Positions 33,922 to 42,885 of a stretch of DNA of 64,000 bases are shown here, in pieces. Source of the stretch: Mucilaginibacter inviolabilis (GTDB lineage: Bacteria > Bacteroidota > Bacteroidia > Sphingobacteriales > Sphingobacteriaceae). The stretch's first letter is position 1. Each line of letters starts with the position of its first letter. Under the pieces are notes generated by a model. That model saw only the letters and a list, made by a program, of their open reading frames with translations, was not told the DNA's origin and ran no database searches. The position numbers were made by a program, and so were the translations under genes. The stretch is taken from positions 930,001 through 994,000 of the forward strand of contig NZ_JAANAT010000001.1 in the NCBI RefSeq assembly GCF_011089895.1. The letters are read 5' to 3'.

Positions 33922-34737
33922 ATGGAAAAGAAAAGAGTAGTATTGGTTACAGGGGCTTCGTCCGGCATCGGTGAGGCGACAGCCTTGTTGTTAGCCAATA
34001 GCGGATATATAGTATACGGTGCCGCACGCAGGGTCGAAAAAATGAAACACCTTGAATTAGCGGGTATTCACATTTTACCGATGGATATTTCCAATGACGA
34101 GTCGATAGTGCTTGCGGTAAACGAGGTCATCACGAAGGAAGGTGCGATTGATATCCTCATTAACAACGCCGGCTTTGGTTCTTTCGGCGCCGTGGAGGAT
34201 GTCGCGATGAAAGATGCGCGCTATCAAATCGAAGTAAATGTGATCGGTCTTGCTAGGTTAAGCCAGTTGGTTTTACCTTACATGCGGAAACAACACTACG
34301 GAAAAATCATTAACGTTACTTCTATCGGCGGTAAAATGGCCACGCCTATGGGCGGATGGTACCATGCCAGTAAATTTGCCGTAGAGGGATTAAGCGATAG
34401 CCTGCGTATGGAAGTGAAGCAATTTGGTGTAGATGTTATCCTTATTGAGCCCGGAGGGGTAAAAACAGAATGGGGAACCATCGCGGCCAATTATGTTAGC
34501 GAAATTTCGGGCAATACTGCCTATAAAAAAATGGCAGATAAAGCCAAAGAGATGGATGCGGCACAGGAAACATATTCGGAGCCTATTGAAATTGCCAGGG
34601 TCATCAAAAAGGCGATGGAAGTTTCAAAACCTAAAGCACGATATTCCGCGGGGCGTTTATCGGGTTTAATCCTCTTTTTAAAAAGGTGGTTAAGCGACGC
34701 CGCTTTTGACAAATTTACCATGCGGCGTTTTAAATAA
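33922..34737 (+). CDS. SDR-family oxidoreductase
   Basis: A 271-aa classical SDR with VTGASSGIGEATA, NNAGFGSFGA, a catalytic Ser and YHASK (YxxxK). The Arg-rich start of the second strand (AARRVEK) suggests NADP. It is 22 nt upstream of the AraC-type regulator and likely co-transcribed with it; together with the divergent reductase this looks like a carbonyl detoxification locus (inference). Confidence 0.9.
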   Translation: MEKKRVVLVTGASSGIGEATALLLANSGYIVYGAARRVEKMKHLELAGIHILPMDISNDESIVLAVNEVITKEGAIDILINNAGFGSFGAVEDVAMKDARYQIEVNVIGLARLSQLVLPYMRKQHYGKIINVTSIGGKMATPMGGWYHASKFAVEGLSDSLRMEVKQFGVDVILIEPGGVKTEWGTIAANYVSEISGNTAYKKMADKAKEMDAAQETYSEPIEIARVIKKAMEVSKPKARYSAGRLSGLILFLKRWLSDAAFDKFTMRRFK

Positions 34738-34759
34738 TTGCCGATATTTAACTTAATCC

Positions 34760-35572
34760 ATGGAGCAAACTGAGCGTCAATACAATATCATTATGTCTAC
34801 CTGTCCGGCGGTAGGGCATCGGGGAGGGGAAGACCTCGTACCTGAACATGCCCTGGCTTACCGGATCAGCGGGGTATCGCACACCTTTATAGGCGATGAT
34901 ATGCATGTTTCCGGACCCGGCTCTATAGCACTGGCCCGGCGCAATACCTTATTAAAAACGATCAAATACCCGGAGCGCGACAGTCCGCCGTTTCGATCTA
35001 TAGCTGTTTTTCTGGATCAGGCCATTTTGAAGAAGATAAGCATGGAAGAAAATATTATAGCCGATAATATCTACAACGGAGAGCCGGCTCTGGATCTTAG
35101 CCATAGCCAGTTTTTGAAAGGATATTTCGAATCTTTAATTCCATTCTTCAACACAGGCGCCACATTAACACCCGGTTTGGCAGAACTAAAGACCCGGGAA
35201 GCTGTCACATTATTACTTCAGCATAACCCGGGCTTGAAAAATATGCTTTTTGATTTCCGTGAACCGGGTAAGATCGACCTGGAGGCATTTATGCACAAAA
35301 ATTACGTTTATCATATCCCGCTTGCCCAATTTGCCCGGCTTTCTGGACGAAGTATGACCACATTTAAACGGGATTTCAAAAAAGTTTTTGACGGCACACC
35401 AGAACAATGGATCAGGAATAAAAGACTGGAGCGTGCACATTTTTTAATTGCAGAACGAAAGCAATCTCCTGTATCGGTATTCGCCGAAGTTGGCTTTGAA
35501 AGTCTTTCCCATTTTTCCATCGCCTTCAAAAATCACTATGGTTATAACCCATCAATATTGACTTCGGGTTAG
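34760..35572 (+). CDS. AraC-family transcriptional regulator
   Basis: A 270-aa protein with an N-terminal cupin-like region (about 20-110) and a C-terminal double helix-turn-helix (about 165-268): IPLAQFARLSGRSMTTFKRDFKKVFDGTPEQWIRNKRLERAHFLIAERKQSPVSVFAEVGFESLSHFSIAFKNHYGYNPS is the full AraC DNA-binding signature. It probably controls the adjacent SDR and the divergent reductase operon. Confidence 0.93.
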   Translation: MEQTERQYNIIMSTCPAVGHRGGEDLVPEHALAYRISGVSHTFIGDDMHVSGPGSIALARRNTLLKTIKYPERDSPPFRSIAVFLDQAILKKISMEENIIADNIYNGEPALDLSHSQFLKGYFESLIPFFNTGATLTPGLAELKTREAVTLLLQHNPGLKNMLFDFREPGKIDLEAFMHKNYVYHIPLAQFARLSGRSMTTFKRDFKKVFDGTPEQWIRNKRLERAHFLIAERKQSPVSVFAEVGFESLSHFSIAFKNHYGYNPSILTSG

Positions 35573-35613
35573 GTTTATTTCACGACATTTATACTTGAAG
35601 GTAAGCAATATAT

Positions 35614-35964
35614 TTAAGATGCCTCAATATAAGATACAGCAATCCGGTTGCTATTAATTTTTATTCCAATGCCTTTGTGAATTAAGTCTTTACCAATTTT
35701 CCATTTAAATTCATATGCTTCTTGATCTTTTTTTTGAGTGATTTCTAAAGTACAATATATTGCTTTCTTGGGTTCTCCAAGTGTTTCAATATATCTTGCC
35801 TTATAATTTCCAACAATATCCTTTTCATGATTATTAGTGATTTCTCTTTTTGCAATCTCGTTGCTGATTTTAAAATCAGCAGAGGTTGAATACATGCCGT
35901 TTAATATTAGCACGTTGCCATTATCAATAATCTCGTAAACCATAATACCATGAAATAAAGCCAT
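35614..35964 (-). CDS. Hypothetical protein, AT-rich gene
   Basis: A 116-aa cytosolic protein without recognised motifs (MALFHGIMVYEIIDNGNVLIL at the start). Codon use is more AT-rich than in its neighbours, suggesting recent acquisition or a fast-evolving gene. It is isolated: convergent with AraC and 184 bp from the TPR gene end. Confidence 0.55.
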   Translation of the reverse strand: MALFHGIMVYEIIDNGNVLILNGMYSTSADFKISNEIAKREITNNHEKDIVGNYKARYIETLGEPKKAIYCTLEITQKKDQEAYEFKWKIGKDLIHKGIGIKINSNRIAVSYIEAS

Positions 35965-36109
35965 ATTTTTATATTAGATCATAAAGCTAATATAAAAACT
36001 ACACGGTAGGAATATTTTTTTTGAGTTTTAATGAAGCATTTTCGCTAATATTCTTACAATAGTATAAATTTCACATAATTAACATTATGTTAAGTAATAG
36101 AATTAAAAA

Positions 36110-36136
36110 GAGAGGCTTTATTAAAAAGCCCCTCTC
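36110..36136 (-). terminator. Terminator of the gyrA-TPR-TPR operon
   Basis: Read on the minus strand, GAGAGG pairs with CCTCTC and a short AAGC/GCTT stem with a 2-nt bulge, followed by CTTTTTAATT. It lies 12 nt past the TPR gene stop. Confidence 0.7.
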
Positions 36137-36148
36137 CTGTATGATATC

Positions 36149-37408
36149 TTATTGACCGTTTAAAGCGTCAATTTTCTTTTTGGTTGCTTCTGCATTAACG
36201 TTATCTTTTTTACCTAAGTAATAAGTTCTAAGATTTGTTAAGGCATCAACAGATTTTGGATTCAGATCAGCTGCTTTTACCAGATATGGTTTTGCTAAAT
36301 CAAATTGCGCGTTAGCTTTAGCTATAGCGGCATCATATTCTTTTTGTTTGTTGGCCGGTAATTTATTTGCAGCGTTGTACGCATCAATTGCCGGGTTAAG
36401 GATTACATAGCCCAGGTTTAAGTTAGCTTCAAAATAGTTTGGATCAATTTCCAGGGCTTTTTTGTACATCTCGGCAGCTTTATCATAATTTTCAACTTTT
36501 TGCTGTTGCAAAGTGTTTTTAGCTGCTGCGTCTTTAGCTTTAGCTTGTTCTTTAATAATAGCTTCGGCGGTTTGTGAGTAAGTTAAACCTGCGTAGTAGT
36601 ACAAAGTTTTGTTTTTAGGATCAGCAGTTAAAGCGGCTTGTATTTTTTGAATTACTTCTTTTTCTTTTCCTGTTTGCAGGCTTATTTCGATCTCTCTTTT
36701 ACGCAGATCGGTATTTGAAGGATATTTGGTTATACCCTCGCTAACAGATTTAAGCGCGTTGGTAGTATCTTTATTAGCCAAATAAAGTGATGACAGATCC
36801 ATATAAACACCCGCGTTTTTGGAGTATTTAGTGGTAACCAGCTTGTTGTAATTGGTGATGGCTGCCGGATAGTTTTTGGCGTTGGCCGCTGCTAAACCTG
36901 TATAGTAAATAGCATTGGTATCCTCTGGTAAAACGGTACGGTAGTAATCAAATGAATGATAAGCCTGATCGTATTTTTGAGCACCATATTCAGCAACACC
37001 TTTGGTTAACTGGTATTGGGCCAGATTTAAATAAGCGTTATCAATCACTTGTTTGTTTTCGCCTTTGGTATCCAGTTCTTTGGCTTTTTTTAATGACTCA
37101 TCCGCAGTTGTAAATAAAGGCAATGAAGTAGCCGCAACAGTATCCTGAACAGCTAATGCAGCGTAAATAGCTCCTTTTAAAGCAAAGGTTTGTGGTAAGG
37201 CTGATGTTTTTTCGTTAGCAGCTGCTTTGTCAATGGATGTTTTGGCTGTTGCAAGGCTTTTGGTAGCCACGGCTAAGGTAGCTTTTGCTCCTCTTAGTCC
37301 TTCGTAGTTGTCATATTCACTTTTTGCAGTGCTCAATTCACCTTTTTGTGCAAACGTTGTTGCTGAAACTAAGCCTAACAGGCCTGCCATCAAAAGTTTG
37401 ATTTTCAT
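36149..37408 (-). CDS. Secreted TPR-repeat protein
   Basis: A 419-aa protein with signal peptide (MKIKLLMAGLLGLVSATTFA) and multiple tetratricopeptide repeats, clear from YYTGLAAANAKNYPAAITNYNKLV through EMYKKALEIDPNYFEANLNLGY. TPRs are protein-binding scaffolds; a periplasmic role is likely. Third gene of the gyrA operon, 8 nt after the preceding TPR gene, an association often seen in Bacteroidota without known meaning. Confidence 0.88.
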   Translation of the reverse strand: MKIKLLMAGLLGLVSATTFAQKGELSTAKSEYDNYEGLRGAKATLAVATKSLATAKTSIDKAAANEKTSALPQTFALKGAIYAALAVQDTVAATSLPLFTTADESLKKAKELDTKGENKQVIDNAYLNLAQYQLTKGVAEYGAQKYDQAYHSFDYYRTVLPEDTNAIYYTGLAAANAKNYPAAITNYNKLVTTKYSKNAGVYMDLSSLYLANKDTTNALKSVSEGITKYPSNTDLRKREIEISLQTGKEKEVIQKIQAALTADPKNKTLYYYAGLTYSQTAEAIIKEQAKAKDAAAKNTLQQQKVENYDKAAEMYKKALEIDPNYFEANLNLGYVILNPAIDAYNAANKLPANKQKEYDAAIAKANAQFDLAKPYLVKAADLNPKSVDALTNLRTYYLGKKDNVNAEATKKKIDALNGQ

Positions 37409-37416
37409 AGTTTATT

Positions 37417-38532
37417 TTAGTTGGTTAACTGTTTTAGTTTACTGTTTATTTTATCTAGTTGATCTTTATTACCGGTTTTAGCATAAACCAGTTGCAGTGC
37501 TTTTAAGCCCTGTACATTATTAGGGGATATTTCGTTAGCTTTTTCAAGCCATTGTACAGCGCGACCTATGTCCTGATCTTCGGTCCCTCCTTTTGCGTTG
37601 GCGCTTTGTTTTAAATAAAGCAAGCCTAAATTAAAAACGGGATCATAAGCAGATCCATTTAATTCAATTGTACGCAGATAAAGTGATTCAGCTTTGTCAA
37701 ATTTATTTAAATGATCATAACAATTAGCCGCTACAAATGCAATATCGGCGTTATTTGCATTAATGTCAAGCAGTGGGCCTATTAATGGCTCCAGGGCCTT
37801 ATAATTTTTCTGATTATTATAAATGTTGGCTTCGTCAAGTAACAGGAAACGATCATTCGGCAACACCTTCCTCCCCTTTTGAAGTATCTCTAAAGCTTTG
37901 GATGTATCTCCCAGCGATTTATAGATGCTGGAAGCTGTTTCTATATATTCAGCCCTGTTGCTGTCAACGGCTAATAACCTGCTGTAGTACTTGGCTGCAT
38001 CTACCAGGTTACCGGCCTTATTGTTTGAATAAGCGATGTAATCATTAATCTGCTTAAAATTTGGGGCATATTTGCGTGCATTGTCAAATGCTTCCCTGGC
38101 TTTGGTGAAATCTGAATTGTTGGTAAACTCAAACCCCTTACGGATGTAAACATTAGCTAAACAGCGCTTGGCATAATCAATTTCTGCCTGAAATTTATAT
38201 TCCTTTTTATTGGCCGAAAGTTTATCAACCAAGGTTGAAGTCTCTGGTAACAATTTCTCGGGCTGGTTGAGTTTATTAAGCGAATCTATGTAAAGAATGC
38301 TCGAATTAACCAATGCCCGGTAGGTGTTTTTCTCGAGATCGGCCGTATCAGATTTGGTGATAATGAGGCTATCTGCCGATTTTTTGGCCGCTGCCAGGTA
38401 TTTAAGATCATTTTTCTGCTTGTAATAAGCCAGATTATTAACTACAACCTTTAACGCTTCGCTTTGGGCAAAGGCAAAGGATGTAGTCATTAATGATATT
38501 AAAACCGCCAGGATAATTTTACGGTAACCCAT
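37417..38532 (-). CDS. Secreted TPR-repeat protein
   Basis: A 371-aa protein with signal peptide ending SFAFAQS and helical TPR-type repeats (AREAFDNARKYAPNFKQINDYIAYSN, AESLYLRTIELNGSAYDPVFNLGLLYLKQ). It begins 5 nt after the gyrA stop, so translation of the two is probably coupled. Function unknown; probably partner of the next TPR protein. Confidence 0.87.
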   Translation of the reverse strand: MGYRKIILAVLISLMTTSFAFAQSEALKVVVNNLAYYKQKNDLKYLAAAKKSADSLIITKSDTADLEKNTYRALVNSSILYIDSLNKLNQPEKLLPETSTLVDKLSANKKEYKFQAEIDYAKRCLANVYIRKGFEFTNNSDFTKAREAFDNARKYAPNFKQINDYIAYSNNKAGNLVDAAKYYSRLLAVDSNRAEYIETASSIYKSLGDTSKALEILQKGRKVLPNDRFLLLDEANIYNNQKNYKALEPLIGPLLDINANNADIAFVAANCYDHLNKFDKAESLYLRTIELNGSAYDPVFNLGLLYLKQSANAKGGTEDQDIGRAVQWLEKANEISPNNVQGLKALQLVYAKTGNKDQLDKINSKLKQLTN

Positions 38533-38537
38533 ATTTT

Positions 38538-41096
38538 TTATTCAGTAGTTTCGGTACTTGATTCCTCGCTGTTGTCAGCTGCATCATCACCATCGCCTGC
38601 TCCATTTACTGCATTTTCATCCAATTCCGCTTCTTCATCCTCGTCATGCTCAATTTTGGCAACAGATGCTATCTCGTCATTACCTTTTAAAGTAATCAAT
38701 CTAACGCCCTGTGTGGCACGGCCCATGGTTCTTAGCTCGCTAACCGCGATACGTATAATAATGCCCGATTTGTTGATGATCATCAAATCTTCTTTATCTG
38801 TAACACCTTTTATGGCTACAAGGTTTCCGGTTTTTTCGGTAATATTTAAAGTTTTTACACCTTTACCGCCGCGATTGGTTACCCTGTAGTCGTCAATATC
38901 GGTACGTTTACCATAACCTTTTTCAGATACTACCAAAACAGTTGTTTCTGCATCGTTAATACTGATCATGCCTACTACTTCGTCGTTGTCGCTATCTAAT
39001 GATATACCGCGAACACCGGTAGCGGTACGTCCCATCGGTCTAACAGTCGACTCGTTAAAGCGGATGGCCCTACCCGATTGTAATGCCATTACTATTTCGC
39101 TGCTGCCTGTAGTTAGGGTTGCTTCCAATAATGAATCGCCTTCGTTGATGTTGATGGCATTGATACCGTTAGCGCGCGGACGTGAGTATGCTTCCAACGA
39201 CGTTTTTTTGATGGTACCTTTCTTGGTACACATGATAATGAAGTTGTTCTCCAGGTAATTCTGGTCTTTAAGGCTAATCAGTTTGATATAAGCCTTGATG
39301 TTCTCTTCCTTAGGAATATTGATGATATTCTGGATAGCGCGCCCTTTTGAGGTACGTGTGCCTTCCGGAATTTCAAATACCCGGAGCCAGTAACATTGGC
39401 CCGATTCGGTAAAGAACAACATATAGTTGTGGTTCGAAGCCACTAATAGGTGCTCAATAAAATCGGCATCACGGCTGTTACTGCCGATTGAGCCTTTACC
39501 ACCCCTGCCCTGACGACGATATTCTGTTAAAGGTGTACGTTTGATGTAACCTTCGCGCGATATGGTAATTACCACATCCTCATCCTCAATAAAGTCTTCT
39601 GTTTGCATTTCGGCCGATGAGTGAACCATTTCTGTTCTGCGCTCATCACCGTATTTTTCTTTTATTTCTAACAGTTCATCTTTGATGATCTGCATTCTTA
39701 AGCCTTCATCATTTAAAATAGATTTTAAATAATCAATCAGCTTCATTAACTCGGCATATTCATCCTTGATCTTATCACGTTCCAGTCCGGTTAACCGGCG
39801 AAGCGTCATATCCAATATGGCACGGGCCTGTATGTCTGTTAGGCCAAACTGGCTCATTAAGCCTTCGCGGGCCTCGTCAGGTGTCTGGGATGCACGGATC
39901 AGGCGGATAACTTCATCCAGGTGATCGAGGGCAATCAGTAAACCTTCTAATATATGGGCGCGTTTTTCTGCTTCGGCCAGTTCAAATTTGGTACGGCGTA
40001 CCACAACTTCATGCCTGTGCTCTACAAAATGGTGGATCAGATCCTTCAGATTAAGCATCATCGGACGGCCATTAACCAGCGCGATGTTGTTTACACTGAA
40101 CGATGTTTGCAGCGCGGTATATTTGAACAGGTTATTCAATACAATAGCTGCATTGGCCTCCCGTTTAATTTCATAAACTATACGGATACCTTCACGGCTC
40201 GATTCGTCCCGGATAGAAGATATGCCTTCCAGTTTTTTATCATTCACCAGATCGGCGGTACGCTCAATCATAAGCGCCTTGTTTACCTGGTAAGGTACTT
40301 CGGTTACCACAATGCGTTCGCGGTCGCTGCCATGTGTTTCAATCTCGGCCCTGGCGCGGATCACTACCCTGCCACGACCTGTTTCCAGCGCTTCGCGCGG
40401 GCCTTCAAAACCATAGATGATACCACCTGTAGGAAAATCCGGACCTTTTACAAATTTCATCAATTCGGCAACCTCTATCTGGCGGTTATCGATCAATGCA
40501 ATGGTAGCATCAACCACTTCCGACAAATTATGCGGCGCCATATTGGTAGCCATACCTACCGCGATACCGGATGCCCCGTTAACCAACAGGTTAGGGAACT
40601 TGGATGGCAATACGGTTGGCTCCTGCAGGGAGTCGTCAAAGTTTAACTGAAAATCAATGGTGTCTTTGTTGATATCGGCCAGCATCTCTTCGGCTAGCTT
40701 TTGTAAGCGGGCTTCTGTGTAACGCATAGCCGCAGGCTCATCACCGTCAATTGATCCGTAGTTACCCTGGCCTTCAACCAGCAGGTAACGTAAGCTCCAT
40801 TCCTGGGCCATACGAACCATGGTATCATATACAGATTTATCACCGTGTGGGTGATATTTACCCATCACTTCACCTACAATACGGGCAGATTTTTTATAGG
40901 GTTTGTTGTTATTTAAACCCAGATCAAGCATGCCGTATAACACACGCCTGTGTACAGGTTTCAATCCGTCGCGGACATCTGGTAATGCCCTGGAAACAAT
41001 CACCGACATTGAATAATCAATGTACGCCGATCGCATTTCCTCGTCAATATTTATCGAAATTATTCTGTCTTCCTTGCTTGAATTATCGTCAGCCAT
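38538..41096 (-). CDS. gyrA: DNA gyrase subunit A
   Basis: Cleaves and rejoins DNA during negative supercoiling. The 852-aa protein has the winged-helix/tower domains with catalytic Tyr126 in AAMRYTEAR, and a C-terminal six-bladed DNA-wrapping domain carrying a GyrA-box-type segment RQGRGGKGS; it ends in an acidic tail. In the quinolone region [10 protein letters not shown], the residue equal to E. coli Ser83 is Lys87, and Asp91 equals Asp87. A basic residue here is unexpected for a fluoroquinolone-sensitive enzyme. First gene of an operon with two TPR genes. Confidence 0.96.
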   Translation of the reverse strand: MADDNSSKEDRIISINIDEEMRSAYIDYSMSVIVSRALPDVRDGLKPVHRRVLYGMLDLGLNNNKPYKKSARIVGEVMGKYHPHGDKSVYDTMVRMAQEWSLRYLLVEGQGNYGSIDGDEPAAMRYTEARLQKLAEEMLADINKDTIDFQLNFDDSLQEPTVLPSKFPNLLVNGASGIAVGMATNMAPHNLSEVVDATIALIDNRQIEVAELMKFVKGPDFPTGGIIYGFEGPREALETGRGRVVIRARAEIETHGSDRERIVVTEVPYQVNKALMIERTADLVNDKKLEGISSIRDESSREGIRIVYEIKREANAAIVLNNLFKYTALQTSFSVNNIALVNGRPMMLNLKDLIHHFVEHRHEVVVRRTKFELAEAEKRAHILEGLLIALDHLDEVIRLIRASQTPDEAREGLMSQFGLTDIQARAILDMTLRRLTGLERDKIKDEYAELMKLIDYLKSILNDEGLRMQIIKDELLEIKEKYGDERRTEMVHSSAEMQTEDFIEDEDVVITISREGYIKRTPLTEYRRQGRGGKGSIGSNSRDADFIEHLLVASNHNYMLFFTESGQCYWLRVFEIPEGTRTSKGRAIQNIINIPKEENIKAYIKLISLKDQNYLENNFIIMCTKKGTIKKTSLEAYSRPRANGINAININEGDSLLEATLTTGSSEIVMALQSGRAIRFNESTVRPMGRTATGVRGISLDSDNDEVVGMISINDAETTVLVVSEKGYGKRTDIDDYRVTNRGGKGVKTLNITEKTGNLVAIKGVTDKEDLMIINKSGIIIRIAVSELRTMGRATQGVRLITLKGNDEIASVAKIEHDEDEEAELDENAVNGAGDGDDAADNSEESSTETTE

Positions 41097-41189
41097 TTTT
41101 ATTTATTTGTAGAACCTTCTCTTATAATTGCGCGTTAAAAAGTGTTTTTTAAACGACCTGCGAAGTTAAGAAAATAGTTGGTTATTTTC

Positions 41190-41280
41190 GGATGTGCAGA
41201 TATGTAAATGTGCAAATGTGCAGATGATAGATGTGTTAAATTATCTGCACATCTGAAATCTGCACATCCGCACATCTGAA
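41190..41280. repeat. TGTGCAGAT-word inverted repeat
   Basis: Left words GATGTGCAGATATGTAAATG and right words ATCTGCACATCTGAAATCTG are imperfect complements built from the unit GATGTGCAGAT repeated two or three times per arm. It lies between the start of gyrA and the stop of the gene at 41284, both minus strand, so it probably terminates the latter. Confidence 0.8.
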
Positions 41281-41283
41281 TAA

Positions 41284-41682
41284 TCATTTTACCTTAACCC
41301 AATGGTCTTCGATCTTGTTGCCATTGGGTAATATAGCCAGTAATTTAAGCGTATCGTTACTCACTGTATAAATGTATCTTACAGTTTTACCTAATAATTT
41401 TGATGGCTGGTTGCAATAGGTTTGGGTTTCAAAACAAGTATCCAATTGTAACCGGTAATCGCCTTTTTCGTAAATAAAAGTTTTCTGCCCTTTTTCAATT
41501 ACTTTGGCCTGATAATGCAGATCGTCATAGGTACGCTGCAGTTTATAGCTGGTTGATACGCTATCCTGCTTACCATTAAACAGGCCTCCCCTATACTCCC
41601 AAACGCCCTTTAACGGACTTTTATTAGGAGTGAACGCGCAAAACAGGGTTATCAGTAATAAAGGGACGATCGCTTTTTTCAT
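41284..41682 (-). CDS. Hypothetical secreted protein
   Basis: A 132-aa protein with a short signal peptide (MKKAIVPLLLITLFCAF). The mature part GVWEYRGGLFNGKQDSV...GDYRLQLDTCFETQTYC and a final IEDHWVKVK give an all-beta, lipocalin-like impression, with two Cys that might pair. No family assigned. A -7 box-type sequence (CAAAATTA on the plus strand, 41702-41709) would give a 15-nt leader. Confidence 0.65.
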   Translation of the reverse strand: MKKAIVPLLLITLFCAFTPNKSPLKGVWEYRGGLFNGKQDSVSTSYKLQRTYDDLHYQAKVIEKGQKTFIYEKGDYRLQLDTCFETQTYCNQPSKLLGKTVRYIYTVSNDTLKLLAILPNGNKIEDHWVKVK

Positions 41683-41706
41683 GGTATCTATTTTGGAGTA
41701 TCAAAA

Positions 41707-41804
41707 TTAGTATCGAGTAGCTAGTATCAAGTATCAAGATTTTTTGCAATATTCAATATCACGTTTAGAAGTCGTGATACTTGATACTAGCTACTTGATA
41801 CTAA
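41707..41804. repeat. AGTATCAAGTA-word inverted repeat, 30-bp arms
   Basis: Arms 41707-41736 and 41775-41804 match at 29 of 30 positions and consist of the unit AGTATCAAGTA and variants in tandem. The right arm ends 2 nt from the hemF stop, so on the minus strand it is the hemF terminator region; the left arm overlaps the promoter box of the gene at 41284. Confidence 0.9.
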
Positions 41805-41806
41805 TT

Positions 41807-42721
41807 CTACGCCCAATTAATGCCTTTTTTGAGTAAAGACAGTGTTCTTTCTTCTTCGCTGCCTGGTACTGGCTGAAAGTTATAAAGCCATTTGGCAGTA
41901 GGCGGTAAACTCATCAGTATAGATTCTATACGGCCATTGGTTTCCAGGCCAAATTTGGTACCTGCATCATACACCAGGTTAAATTCGGTATAACGGCTGC
42001 GGCGCTGGTATTGCCATAGCTGCTGTTCATCAGTAAAAGCGGTGTTTCTGTTACGATCAACCAGTTCGGTATAGATGGGAATGAATGACCGGCCCAGCGC
42101 TTTCGAAAATTCAAAAATGCTATCCCATGACAACTCATCATTGGCAGTTAAGCGATCATAGAATATACCACCAATGCCCCGGGTTTCGTTACGGTGTTTG
42201 ATATAAAAATAATCATCGGCCCAAAGTTTAAACCGGTGATAAAAATCATGGTAATACTTATCGCAAACGGCTTTAATATTGCTGTGGAAATATTGGGCAT
42301 CCGCATCGATAATATAATGAGGCGTAAGATCGATACCGCCGCCGAACCATCTTTTGGGCTGCTGCTCGCTGCCGGCAGGTGTTGGCATTTCAAAATACCG
42401 GATATTCATGTGGATGATAGGCACCAAAGGGTGGTTCGGATGAATTACGATGGATACGCCGGTAGCAAAAAAATCGTCAGACTCAACCTGCAGGGCTTTT
42501 TGCATATTTTCGGGCAGTTTACCATGAACAGCCGAGAAATTTACACCGCCCTTTTCAAATATATTGCCATTTTGGATGATGCGTGTACGACCCCCGCCGC
42601 CGCCGTCACGTTCCCATACTTCTTCTTCAAATCGGGCTTTGCCGTCGGTTAACTCCAGCGCCGCACATATCTCGTCTTGTATTTGCTGGTAATCGGTGGC
42701 TATTTGTTCTTTGCTTATCAC
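41807..42721 (-). CDS. hemF: Oxygen-dependent coproporphyrinogen-III oxidase
   Basis: Converts coproporphyrinogen III to protoporphyrinogen IX with O2 in heme synthesis. At 304 aa it is full length. Recognisable blocks are WERDGGGGGRTRIIQNGNIFEKGGVNFSAVHG, RWFGGGIDLTPHY, RNETRGIGGIFYD, and RRSRYTEFNLVYDAGTKFGLETNGRIESILMSLPP, which contain the conserved His and Asp residues of the family. No other hem gene is adjacent; it is bounded on both sides by long inverted repeats. Confidence 0.96.
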   Translation of the reverse strand: MISKEQIATDYQQIQDEICAALELTDGKARFEEEVWERDGGGGGRTRIIQNGNIFEKGGVNFSAVHGKLPENMQKALQVESDDFFATGVSIVIHPNHPLVPIIHMNIRYFEMPTPAGSEQQPKRWFGGGIDLTPHYIIDADAQYFHSNIKAVCDKYYHDFYHRFKLWADDYFYIKHRNETRGIGGIFYDRLTANDELSWDSIFEFSKALGRSFIPIYTELVDRNRNTAFTDEQQLWQYQRRSRYTEFNLVYDAGTKFGLETNGRIESILMSLPPTAKWLYNFQPVPGSEEERTLSLLKKGINWA

Positions 42722-42726
42722 GGGGA

Positions 42727-42885
42727 TTAATTATTGAATTAGTGATTTAGTGAATTATTGAATTGCAATAATGGTAAAATTAGTAAACTATTGGTTATAG
42801 TGAATTATTGAATTACCGATTTATTGAACTGCAAAATTCAAGCTGTCCAATCACTAATTCACTAAATCACTAATTCAATAATTAA
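42727..42885. repeat. AATTAGTGA-word inverted repeat, 34-nt arms
   Basis: Arms 42727-42760 and 42852-42885 match at 32 of 34 positions, built from AATTAGTGA, ATTTAGTGA and AATTATTGA. Further copies of the word fill the loop (about 42810-42830). The right arm overlaps the stop codon of the MFS gene ending at 42882; the left arm starts 6 nt from the hemF start. Confidence 0.9.

Noticed and set aside
39954..41152. Long plus-strand ORFs opposite gyrA (230 and 133 codons)
   Set aside because: They lie wholly inside gyrA on the other strand, and their composition is that of antisense translation.
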